From assembly GCA_937948705.1 (NCBI GenBank), contig CALECF010000184.1, forward strand, positions 1-5,582: a stretch of 5,582 nt of DNA, written 5' to 3'. This document shows, piece by piece, positions 1 to 5,270 of the stretch. The notes beneath the pieces are model-generated. The model made no database searches. It saw only the letters and a list, made by a program, of their open reading frames with translations, and was not told the origin of the DNA. Made by a program: the position numbers and the translations under genes. Position 1 is the stretch's first letter. Each line of letters opens with the position of its first letter. This stretch comes from an uncultured Anaerosolibacter sp. (GTDB taxonomy: Bacteria > Bacillota_A > Clostridia > Peptostreptococcales > Thermotaleaceae).

Positions 1-2
1 CA

Positions 3-101
3 GGGAAGGCCACGGAAAAAGGAGTATCTTATTTTCTTCATGATGTAGATGGGGCAAAAAAACTTGTCATCGATATGTATAACGATGGAGAGATAGAATA
101 G
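3..101 (+). CDS. C-terminal end of an unidentified protein (gene truncated by the window edge)
   Basis: An open frame enters from the left edge and runs 32 codons to a TAG at 99-101. The visible residues are mixed and hydrophilic (GVSYFLHDVDGAKKLVID, ending NDGEIE), as expected of a soluble protein. There is no start in the window because the gene begins upstream. The frame ends one base before a well-formed intrinsic terminator, which is the best support that it is a real gene end. I do not recognise the family and give no function. Nothing links it to the insertion sequence that starts about 130 bp further on. Confidence 0.55.
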   Translation, partial: GKATEKGVSYFLHDVDGAKKLVIDMYNDGEIE

Positions 102-130
102 AAGCGGTGTTATTTACATCGCTTTTTTTT
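102..130 (+). terminator. Rho-independent terminator of the upstream gene
   Basis: AGCGGTGT (103-110) pairs with ACATCGCT (116-123) across the 5-base loop TATTT, with one G-U pair. An additional A-U pair (102/124) extends the stem. Eight T's (123-130) follow directly. The hairpin begins immediately after the TAG at 99-101, so it should end that gene's transcript. Confidence 0.85.
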
Positions 131-153
131 ACGACCATATATACGACCATATA
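130..153. repeat. Perfect 12-bp tandem duplication
   Basis: TACGACCATATA occurs twice head to tail at 130-141 and 142-153 with no mismatch. It lies directly after the terminator T-run. It looks like a small replication-slippage duplication; no function is evident. From 154 to the insertion sequence at 229 I see nothing else. Confidence 0.9.
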
Positions 154-228
154 GAGGGAGTAAATAATTTTATAGCATCATTTGCTGGGTGAAAAAAAGG
201 GATAATGGAATGGGTGTTGAATATATAA

Positions 229-247
229 GTGAGTAAATTTCATAATT
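229..247 (+). repeat. Left terminal inverted repeat of the insertion sequence
   Basis: GTGAGTAAATTTCATAATT matches the reverse complement of 1707-1725 at 18 of 19 positions; the only difference is the sixth base, T here and G in the right copy. Similarity stops abruptly on the inner side. Confidence 0.85.
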
Positions 248-289
248 CTTAGATATTGATTTTTCTAAAATCTAGCTGATACAAAAAGG

Positions 290-372
290 GGTTTCACCCC
301 ATAATGTCGAATAGATTAAGTGCGAACAAAACCTTCGAAAAAGGAGTGAAACCACTTAATGTATATTCGACA
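290..372 (+). promoter_or_regulatory. Transposase leader with structures that pair the ribosome binding site and start codon
   Basis: Two long-range pairings are visible. First, 305-322 (TGTCGAATA, G, ATTAAGTG) pairs with 353-372 (CACTTAAT, GTA, TATTCGACA), giving 17 base pairs around a small 1x3 internal loop. The start codon's A359 and T360 lie inside the stem. Second, 290-300 (GGTTTCACCCC) pairs with 343-353 (GGAGTGAAACC) at 10 of 11 positions, covering most of the Shine-Dalgarno AAGGAG at 341-346. The two pairings cross, so they form either a pseudoknot or alternative folds. A small local hairpin CCTT/AAGG (332-335/341-344) and a GGGGT/ACCCC hairpin (288-300) compete. By analogy with IS10, IS50 and IS200, such structures would limit transposase translation, especially on read-through transcripts. 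The complementarity is seen; the function is inferred. Confidence 0.6.
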
Positions 373-1576
373 AGTAACCTTTATTTCCTTTGAAGAAATC
401 ATCCAATTTCAACCACAAACCAAATTAGAAATGATTTTTTCAACACTAGATGTGAGCAAGCTTGCAAACGCTTTAAGAAAATCTAATGATTCTAGAGGCC
501 CAAAAGGTTATGAGCCTGCATCTCTAATTTACTCTCTCATTGCCATGCAAGTAGAACGAATGAAAGTAGTTAAAGATCTTGTTAGAAACTTAAAGCAAAA
601 CCCAGTATTACGCTATTGTTGTGGCTTTGATGTTTTGGGAGAAGTTCCATCAGAAGCAACTTTTAGCAGATTCTTAGCCAAACTTACTGAATCAAAGGAA
701 TTAGAAGATTTATTCTACTCCCTTGTCAAAGAAGCGAAAGAACTAAACATCGTTGATGGAACAACTGTGGCAATTGATTCTACGAAGCTAGACGCTTTTG
801 AAGCTCCAATACCAAAATCTAAAATCATTGATGATGGTACCAATCCAAACTGGGGTAAGAAAAAAGATACCCATGGTAATGATGTAAAGTGGTTCGGATG
901 GAAGCTTCATATTTTGTGTGATGTAAAAAGTGAATTGCCTTTAGATATATTGATAACACCAGCAAATGTTTATGATGGTACACAAGCAATACCTTTAATT
1001 GAGCAGTTTACCAAAAACTATAAAAATATCATTCATCCACTACATTATGTGATGGATTCAGGCTATGATTTTGAAAATACTTACAAGGAAATTGTAAGTA
1101 AATATAATGGATTGCCTATCATAGCATATAATCCTAGAGGAAGCTACGCTCCTCCCGAAGGGCTCGATGAAAACTTTGACCCTGTCTGCTCCGCAGGATA
1201 TAAACTTATCTATTGGGGCAAGGATGGAGATTACTTAAAATTCAGGTGTCCCCATGCCGTAGGCAGATGCGACTGTCCCTATGGAATGATTTGGTGCTCT
1301 ACATCCAATTATGGATATACCTTGAAACTAAACTATAAAGAAGATCCAAGACATCACGGTTATCCTTTAAGGTCTAGTATTGAATGGAAAAAGCTTTATG
1401 ATAGTAGAACAGCCGTTGAACGTTGCAATAGTAGGTTAAAAGAATATCTTAGTACGGATAACATAAGGTCTAGAGGTATTAAAAAGGCTAAAGTATACGC
1501 TCTATTAAACTGGATTGCATTAGTTGCTGGAACAATAGCCTTAAATACAGGCAAACAAATTAAGCAAGCAGCTTAA
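359..1576 (+). CDS. DDE transposase of the IS4/IS5/IS1182 superfamily
   Basis: This 405-residue protein should bind the element's terminal repeats and catalyse strand cleavage and transfer during transposition. The N-terminal part (about 20-125) contains the DUF772-like region with VPSEATFSRF at 97-106. The RNase-H-like catalytic core supplies D140 in AIDSTKLDAFE, D233 in YVMDSGYDFE and E354. The C-terminal Y-(2)-R-(3)-E-(6)-K signature is exact (Y347, R350, E354, K361). Between the second Asp and the Glu is an insertion with a cysteine cluster (C277, C297, C304, C306, C313) that may bind a metal. The ATG at 359 is preceded by AAGGAG at 341-346, a rather long 12-nt spacing in a highly structured leader. 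There is no frameshift or internal stop. It is certainly a transposase; the family-level label is less sure. Confidence 0.93.
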   Translation: MYIRQVTFISFEEIIQFQPQTKLEMIFSTLDVSKLANALRKSNDSRGPKGYEPASLIYSLIAMQVERMKVVKDLVRNLKQNPVLRYCCGFDVLGEVPSEATFSRFLAKLTESKELEDLFYSLVKEAKELNIVDGTTVAIDSTKLDAFEAPIPKSKIIDDGTNPNWGKKKDTHGNDVKWFGWKLHILCDVKSELPLDILITPANVYDGTQAIPLIEQFTKNYKNIIHPLHYVMDSGYDFENTYKEIVSKYNGLPIIAYNPRGSYAPPEGLDENFDPVCSAGYKLIYWGKDGDYLKFRCPHAVGRCDCPYGMIWCSTSNYGYTLKLNYKEDPRHHGYPLRSSIEWKKLYDSRTAVERCNSRLKEYLSTDNIRSRGIKKAKVYALLNWIALVAGTIALNTGKQIKQAA

Positions 1577-1706
1577 GACGATAAATAGATTATAGGATTA
1601 AAACTTAAGGAGGACTTCGTGATTAGCACAATTCTAGAAAGAATTTTTTGCTTCAAAATATGAAGCCTAAGAGATCATTCTTGTTTTTCTTTATTTGGAA
1701 AAAGCT
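1577..1706 (+). other. Non-coding right-hand segment of the insertion sequence
   Basis: This segment lies between the transposase stop and the right terminal repeat. It holds a weak AT-rich hairpin AATTCT/AGAATT (1630-1635/1640-1645) followed by T's to 1649, which could act as a poor terminator for the transposase. A second hairpin is GCTTCA/TGAAGC (1650-1655/1661-1666). A consensus AAGGAGG (1607-1613) lies 5 nt before a GTG (1619) that opens only 14 codons, ending TGA at 1661-1663. Confidence 0.5.
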
Positions 1707-1725
1707 AATTATGAAATTTCCTCAC
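1707..1725 (-). repeat. Right terminal inverted repeat of the insertion sequence
   Basis: AATTATGAAATTTCCTCAC is the inverted partner of 229-247, with 18 of 19 positions matching. Host sequence resumes at 1726, and the stop codon of the neighbouring minus-strand gene is at 1729-1731. Confidence 0.85.
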
Positions 1726-1728
1726 ATA

Positions 1729-2112
1729 CTATCCTATGGCTACAATGAAACTAGAAATTAAGAGAAGTAGAGAAATAGGTGCCCAAATTTTTTTCTCAAC
1801 CACACTCTTGGTTAAAAAGTTGAGTATTGTCGCTAGAATACAAAATCCGACAACCAACCAAATACCCGAGACTGCAATGCTATGAAAATTTTCAAATGCT
1901 AGTCTAGCCTTGATTATTACAATAACTCCCAATAATAGCAAAATGAATATTTGAAACACTGCCGCTATCCTCATTGGTATAGGGTATTTCCCTTTAAATC
2001 TCCCCCCCATGGCGTATTCACCCCAGGGAAATCCAATCACAAGAGCAAATTGGAACAGGACTACAACTACAATTAATGTAAAAAAAGATATGGCTGCTAT
2101 AGAAATATACAT
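1729..2112 (-). CDS. Small four-helix integral membrane protein, function unknown
   Basis: The protein has 127 residues, mostly hydrophobic, with four predicted transmembrane helices (about 3-27, 48-68, 80-104 and 109-126). Between helices 1 and 2 is the motif GFPWGEYAMGGRFKGKYP, which I recognise as the conserved loop of a widespread, uncharacterised family of small bacterial membrane proteins. The charged stretch before the last helix (SVVEKKIWAP) also fits that family. The ATG at 2112 is chosen because GGGAGG lies 6-7 nt upstream of it. An in-frame TTG five codons earlier would place the Shine-Dalgarno inside the gene. The C-terminus looks complete, although the insertion sequence ends only 3 bp beyond its stop. 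It lies downstream of the decayed hydrolase on the same strand and was probably co-transcribed with it. No biochemical role can be assigned. Confidence 0.8.
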   Translation of the reverse strand: MYISIAAISFFTLIVVVVLFQFALVIGFPWGEYAMGGRFKGKYPIPMRIAAVFQIFILLLLGVIVIIKARLAFENFHSIAVSGIWLVVGFCILATILNFLTKSVVEKKIWAPISLLLLISSFIVAIG

Positions 2113-2138
2113 ATTTATTCCTCCCAATTAAATACTGA

Positions 2139-2345
2139 TTAAGCCGCTATAATATACACTTCTAAATTATCCTTATTATAAAGTAAATTGGATAAGTAAT
2201 CCACACTTTTATATACTCGAAAAAAAGAGAATCCTGAGTTTCCCCAGAATGTAGAAAGAATTTTAATTTGCATATTTATTTTAACATTTCCGAGCTGAAG
2301 TGCTCTATTGTACTCTCCGTCTTTTTCAACTGGGCTCACAGGCAA
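2139..2345 (-). pseudogene. Orphan 68-codon frame, possibly a gene remnant
   Basis: An open frame lies between the hydrolase pseudogene and the small membrane protein gene, ending 26 nt before the latter's ATG. It opens just after an in-frame TAG, and the only early starts are TTG (2343-2345) and GTG, neither with a Shine-Dalgarno. Residues such as VEKDGEYNRALQLGNVKI look protein-like, while the later part is low-complexity and AT-driven. I recognise no family. It may be the tail of a decayed gene or a chance frame in a roughly 300-bp gap. A weak hairpin, GGCACAC/GTGAGCC with one mismatch, lies at its upstream edge (about 2334-2353). Confidence 0.25.
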
Positions 2346-2413
2346 GTGTGCCTATTGAGGAAATCTTCTGCCTAGAATCGTTCATCTTGGGACTATAATG
2401 ATAACTCTACTCA

Positions 2414-3135
2414 CTACTCATTGATTATTTCATGTAATAAACTGTTAATTTCATGAATAACCAAATTAGGTTTAGATAACTGAGGAAAATGTCCACTATT
2501 TCTTGCTATCGTTACTCTCCCTTGCCCCGAAAGACTTAATAATTCTATCTGATAGTTCATCCTTGCCTCTCTTATTGCCCTTGGCATAATCCAACCAAAA
2601 GCTAGTTTATTACCTGCAACGACAATAATAGGGATATTAGGAAATTCTCCTAACTCTTGAATTCGCTTTATTGTAGATAGTACATGATCAACTTCAGAAA
2701 GCTTATTTGGACCTGTTTCTTTTTTTCTCTTCGAATCAGTCAAGACATCCTTTATCGTTGAAGATTCGAGAAAAACAAGTCCGCGTACATCATCAGGATA
2801 GGTTATAGTAAATAAATGCGCAATAAATCCACCAAGTGAATGCTCCACAATGAGGCAGGGTGGTTCTATCTTCAAACTTAGTAATAATTCTTTTAAGTCT
2901 TTAACCATTACAATGCCGGCCTGTGGTTCCTTAGGCTTGCTACTTTTTCCAATGCCTAATCGATTATATGCGAATAATACATTCTCGTGTTCTAATTCCC
3001 CTCACACTTTTGACCAACCTTCTATTGGCCCCCAGCACCATTAATCAATATGATAGCCGGGCTTTTAGTACCCTTAACTGCATATTCAAAATCATTTCCA
3101 CTTACCGATATAATTTTCTTTTCTATTTGAATCAT
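2414..3135 (-). pseudogene. Alpha/beta-hydrolase pseudogene (frameshift plus internal stop)
   Basis: Restoring one base gives a normal 240-residue alpha/beta-hydrolase starting at the ATG at 3133-3135, with GGAGG 5 nt upstream. The first 36 codons (MIQIEKKIISVSGNDFEYAV to the oxyanion-type NGAGG) then shift frame at a G5 run (C5 at 3029-3033 on plus), where one base appears lost. Reading continues in the new frame (PIEGWSKV), hits TGA at 3002-3004 where Trp is expected, and resumes GELEHENVLFAYNRLGIGKSS. The nucleophile elbow reads VEHSLGG (Ser about 100), where the family has GHSLGG; GAG could come from GGG by G-to-A. The catalytic His is probably His216 in NSGHFPQ; the acid residue is unclear. 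The 164-residue open frame from 2908 lacks the oxyanion loop and should not fold. It was probably a soluble esterase-like enzyme, substrate unknown. Confidence 0.88.
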
Positions 3136-3175
3136 TTTACCCTCCAAAAACAATCTTACACTGAATACTAAAAAT

Positions 3176-3194
3176 ATTATACAATACCATTATA
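3176..3194 (-). promoter_or_regulatory. Possible -10 elements for the hydrolase/membrane protein transcript
   Basis: Two perfect TATAAT hexamers read on the minus strand (plus 3176-3181 and 3189-3194), about 40-60 nt upstream of the hydrolase ATG. Neither has a good TTGACA-like partner 16-18 nt upstream; the best for the proximal one is TACAAA. The region is AT-rich, so chance matches are plausible. Confidence 0.35.
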
Positions 3195-3309
3195 CGAATT
3201 TGTAGATTTCCTATCCTTTTCGCCCATTTGTTGTATTTCTGCGTAGAAGTGCAACCCCCTTAACAAAATAAAATCTCATATATAAATCTGAGGGAACATA
3301 TATAACTCT

Positions 3310-3351
3310 CTAAACCCGCTCTATCAGCGCGACACACTCCACATGGCTCGA
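3310..3351 (-). pseudogene. Remnant of the 3' end of a RumA/RlmD-family rRNA uracil methyltransferase gene (copy A)
   Basis: The minus strand reads SSHVECVALIERV then TAG. This matches the characteristic C-terminus of 23S rRNA (uracil-5-)-methyltransferases of the RumA/RlmD family; from memory, the E. coli protein ends DMFPHTGHLESMVLFSRV-K, and clostridial members have HVECV. The rest of the gene is absent. Two in-frame stops lie within 14 codons upstream, beyond which MDIFPLT appears in the same frame. The first 24 bp (3322-3345) recur at 5289-5312. The scrap is too short for a functional gene. It fits a displaced 3' end left by integration of a mobile element into a rum gene. Confidence 0.6.
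3322..3345. repeat. Direct repeat, copy A (att-like, rum 3' end)
   Basis: This matches 5289-5312 at 21 of 24 positions in the same orientation, including an exact 14-mer (ACACACTCCACATG at 3332-3345 and 5299-5312). The three differences are all transitions. Similarity ends abruptly at the 3345/5312 side. On the other side the DNA diverges but the encoded residues (LI-x-RV) still match. Confidence 0.75.
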
Positions 3352-3517
3352 GACGACAGCATTGATGTCTTACACTGATTTTGACCCTTACGTTAGTGGG
3401 AATATGTCCATTGAACTATTCACATTTTTCCTTTCTCCATGAACCTTGGGGATACAAAAAAGGTGTTCATAAAGTTTGGTGCAGACTTGGCAGCTGTGTT
3501 GATAAATGACTTTCATG

Positions 3518-4117
3518 CTAACATTCATAGCGGCTTAAAAATGTATTAATTATTTCATTCAATAAATAATCAGCGTGTTTTAAGCTTTCACCATCCGTGA
3601 ATAAAGCCGACCAGGTTATACAACCTTCAACCATTCCATAAAAAATTCGAGCAGCAAGTTCCGGAGATTCAAAACTAAGTTTATGATCCTCCTTTGCAGA
3701 ATCAAGCCACTGTATAAGTGCTTTATGGGGAGCATACTGGTTCCGTGTGCCTTTGCCAAAATCAATATCCATTAAAAAAACGGAGGTCAGCAATTTTGAT
3801 AAACCCCTGCGGATAGGATCGTTGATTAAATACAATTCAGCCTCGGCGAATTTCTTCAGCTGCTCACCAAGGGATAAATCTTTTGAGTATTTGATGGGCT
3901 TTATCTCATCACGTTGTTTTAGGAAATCAGCTACAATTGCCTGAAAAAGGCTTTCTTTGCTTGTAAAGTGGTTGTAGATGGTACGTTTTGATACGCCTGC
4001 TACTTCCGCAATTTTATCCATACTTGAATTATCGAAACCATTTTCAATTAAAACCTTTATGGCTCCTTCCAAAATTATTTGGTGCTTCAAACTGGTATCC
4101 CTTTTTTTTCTTGGCAT
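3518..4117 (-). CDS. TetR/AcrR-family transcriptional repressor
   Basis: A 199-residue, one-component regulator: an N-terminal DNA-binding domain and an all-helical C-terminal domain that binds a small ligand and dimerises. The helix-turn-helix occupies about residues 30-53, with the family-typical MDKIAEVAGVSKRTIYNHF followed by TSKESLFQAIV. The C-terminal half (about 75-195) resembles the AefR-like TetR C-terminal group, but the ligand cannot be read from it. The ATG at 4115-4117 has AAGGAG 8-10 nt upstream. It is divergent from the DUF4386 gene, and the 155-bp gap carries two matching palindromes, so it most likely represses both itself and its neighbour. No terminator is obvious after its TAG. 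Length and domain order are normal and the gene looks intact. Confidence 0.93.
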   Translation of the reverse strand: MPRKKRDTSLKHQIILEGAIKVLIENGFDNSSMDKIAEVAGVSKRTIYNHFTSKESLFQAIVADFLKQRDEIKPIKYSKDLSLGEQLKKFAEAELYLINDPIRRGLSKLLTSVFLMDIDFGKGTRNQYAPHKALIQWLDSAKEDHKLSFESPELAARIFYGMVEGCITWSALFTDGESLKHADYLLNEIINTFLSRYEC

Positions 4118-4139
4118 TGATAACTCTCCTTAAAATAAA

Positions 4140-4157
4140 TTGCACTAATCAGTGTAA
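4140..4157. promoter_or_regulatory. Operator site 1 for the TetR-family repressor
   Basis: TTGCACTAATCAGTGTAA contains the palindrome CACT-AATC-AGTG (4143-4154), with outer T-A matches and one mismatched pair. It lies just upstream of the -35 box at 4165 and 22 bp before the TetR start codon, so binding here should block TetR transcription or its leader. Its half-sites are identical to those of site 2. Confidence 0.7.
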
Positions 4158-4164
4158 TTTATTG

Positions 4165-4193
4165 TTGACAGCAATTATATTACACTGTATAGT
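4165..4193 (+). promoter_or_regulatory. Sigma-A-type promoter of the DUF4386 gene
   Basis: A perfect -35 TTGACA (4165-4170) and a -10 TATAGT (4188-4193, one change from consensus) are separated by 17 bp. Transcription should start near 4200, giving a leader of about 70 nt. The -10 box lies inside operator site 2 and the -35 box follows site 1, an arrangement expected of a tightly repressed promoter. Confidence 0.85.
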
Positions 4194-4196
4194 GTA
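4181..4196. promoter_or_regulatory. Operator site 2 for the TetR-family repressor, overlapping the -10 box
   Basis: TACACTGTATAGTGTA has two perfect 6-bp inverted arms around a 4-bp centre. Its centre is exactly 40 bp from that of site 1, close to four helical turns, so two dimers would bind on the same face of the DNA. It covers the -10 element of the DUF4386 promoter. Confidence 0.75.
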
Positions 4197-4243
4197 CTTA
4201 AAAATAGTATTTATTGCAAGATTAAATTGTGCTGGCCGTCCAA

Positions 4244-4265
4244 CAAATAACTACTATTTGGGGGG
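4244..4265 (+). promoter_or_regulatory. Leader hairpin and ribosome binding site of the DUF4386 gene
   Basis: A perfect hairpin CAAATA/TATTTG (4244-4249/4255-4260, loop ACTAC) ends where the G-run GGGGGG (4260-4265) begins. The G-run is 7 nt before the ATG at 4273 and serves as an atypical Shine-Dalgarno. It decides the start: the frame is open far upstream to 3988, but that part overlaps the promoter and the TetR gene. Confidence 0.55.
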
Positions 4266-4272
4266 ATACAAT

Positions 4273-4962
4273 ATGATTATTAAGGATGGATATACAAGAA
4301 ACAGATTTTCGGTCGCTTTAGGTGGAGCATTGTTTTTACAGGCTATAACATCTTTGGCCAGCGGAACATTATTTCTTAGCCCTTTCAGCGATAAAAGTGA
4401 TATTGTAAAAATAATGCTCCACACAGCTTCAAATCAGGCAATCGCACATTTTACTATATTTTTGGACATTGTCACTGCTTTTGTTATCGTTTGGTTGGGT
4501 GTGTTACTTTTCAGCTTGCTGCGAAAAGCCAATCAGGTCTGGGCAACAACTGCACTAGCCTTTTACATAGTGGAAGCAGGTATACTTATTGTAAGTAAAT
4601 TTTTAGAGTATGCCCTAGTTCAGGTCAGTGATGCCTATTCAGCAAACAACGATAAGGTACTTGAAACAATAGGCCAGATATTGCTTAATGTGAAGGATTT
4701 TTCATACAGTATGCATATTGTACCTTTTGGGATAGGTGCAATTTTATTTTACTATTTATTATATAAAATCAAGGCTATACCGTCATGGCTTTCACTTTGG
4801 GGTCTGATAGCAGTTATACCGGTGCTTTTTGGTACACTTTTAAACACTTATGGCGTTGAGGTACCATTTATCGTAATGCTGCCCTATGTGCCATTTGAAT
4901 TCTTTGCTGGTGGATATATTTTGATAAAAGGCTTACCAGATAAAACACTTGTTGAACAATAA
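4273..4962 (+). CDS. DUF4386-family integral membrane protein
   Basis: A 229-residue protein that I recognise as the DUF4386 family, a group of roughly 230-residue bacterial membrane proteins of unknown biochemical function. Six hydrophobic helices are visible (about 13-37, 59-83, 90-115, 145-165, 171-192, 197-220). Family-typical features include the N-terminal ALGGALFLQAITSLASGTL, the helix DIVTAFVIVWLGVLLFSLL, the YSMHIVPFGIGAILFYYLLYK stretch (split by its Pro-Phe-Gly), PSWLSLWGLIA, and a C-terminal PFEFFAGGYILIKG. It acts in the cytoplasmic membrane. Genes of this family are often paired with a TetR-type regulator, as here. The divergent regulator and the operator-covered promoter suggest ligand-induced expression, but the signal and any transport or protective role are unknown. 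No terminator is apparent after its TAA. The gene looks intact. Confidence 0.88.
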   Translation: MIIKDGYTRNRFSVALGGALFLQAITSLASGTLFLSPFSDKSDIVKIMLHTASNQAIAHFTIFLDIVTAFVIVWLGVLLFSLLRKANQVWATTALAFYIVEAGILIVSKFLEYALVQVSDAYSANNDKVLETIGQILLNVKDFSYSMHIVPFGIGAILFYYLLYKIKAIPSWLSLWGLIAVIPVLFGTLLNTYGVEVPFIVMLPYVPFEFFAGGYILIKGLPDKTLVEQ

Positions 4963-5072
4963 GATATTTCTTCTGTTTATCCATTCGGTCTATGAAATAA
5001 CCACTTTGAAAAACGAAAGATGGAGTATCATTGATAAGATAGAAAACTGTGAAGATAATTGATTATAGTTAC

Positions 5073-5179
5073 ATCTAACCTGTCTCCTCAAGACCTATAA
5101 AAATAGGCGTTATCTAACCTATCAACTCAACCCTGTCACCTGCAGGTCAGTAGATATGTTACCACAAACTATAAAAATA
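5073..5179. repeat. Cluster of short imperfect direct repeats
   Basis: ATCTAACCT occurs at 5073-5081 and 5112-5120, each followed at similar distance by a CTCAA. CTATAAAAATA occurs at 5095-5105 and 5169-5179. The first of these is inside a small perfect hairpin CCTAT-AAAA-ATAGG (5094-5107). The pattern suggests two diverged copies of a longer unit with an insertion in one of them. No function is evident. Confidence 0.5.
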
Positions 5180-5270
5180 AGGGTTTCCTGACATTAACAC
5201 CTCCGGTAACGAAGCCGAGAGAAAAACGCAATGTCTGGGAACCCTTTGCTTATGAGCATTTTCAGGCCTT

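Larger units (their letters stand above)
229..1725 (+). mobile_element. Complete insertion sequence, IS4/IS5/IS1182 superfamily, about 1.5 kb
   Basis: The element is bounded by near-perfect 19-bp terminal inverted repeats (229-247 and 1707-1725, 18 of 19 identical) and carries one full-length transposase gene (359-1576). The length of 1,497 bp and the single DDE open frame are normal for this superfamily. The transposase is uninterrupted and the ends are well matched, so the copy looks recent and possibly active. No convincing target-site duplication is visible: at most an ATA at 225-227 and 1726-1728, which requires shifting the left end by one base. The right end lies 3 bp past the stop codon of the neighbouring minus-strand membrane protein gene. 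Exact family assignment needs comparison with ISfinder. Confidence 0.82.
3136..3517. other. Gene-free spacer between the hydrolase pseudogene and the TetR gene
   Basis: Contents, left to right: the hydrolase ribosome binding site (3139-3145) and -10 candidates, AT-rich sequence with no clear feature to about 3305, the rum 3'-end remnant (3310-3351), an in-frame relic-like MDIFPLT (3391-3411), and an imperfect inverted repeat ATGAACCTT / AAGGTGTTCAT (3439-3447 / 3460-3470) that lacks a T-run and so is not a convincing terminator. A 42-codon minus frame begins one base after the TetR stop (ATG at 3514-3516, no Shine-Dalgarno, stop at 3388-3390); I do not call it a gene. Confidence 0.6.

Noticed and set aside
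2850..3171. Two plus-strand open frames of 64 and 67 codons
   Set aside because: They lie antisense to the hydrolase pseudogene, whose reconstructed protein reads well; they lack family similarity and ribosome binding sites.
3280..3366. CGVCRAD on the minus strand, like the zinc-binding loop of an alcohol dehydrogenase
   Set aside because: The flanking residues do not follow that family, and the alternative frame (SSHVECVALIERV) explains the sequence better.
3439..3470. Inverted repeat after the TetR gene as a terminator
   Set aside because: The stem is interrupted by two unpaired bases and no T-run follows on the minus strand.
3747..3944. A plus-strand open frame of 65 codons
   Set aside because: It is a shadow antisense to the intact TetR-family gene.
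3988..4272. Long upstream extension of the DUF4386 reading frame
   Set aside because: It overlaps the TetR gene and the promoter; transcription should begin near 4200, and the G-rich ribosome binding site sets the start at 4273.
5159..5194. An 11-codon minus frame with a good GGAGGTG site
   Set aside because: Too short and without any supporting context or recognisable product.
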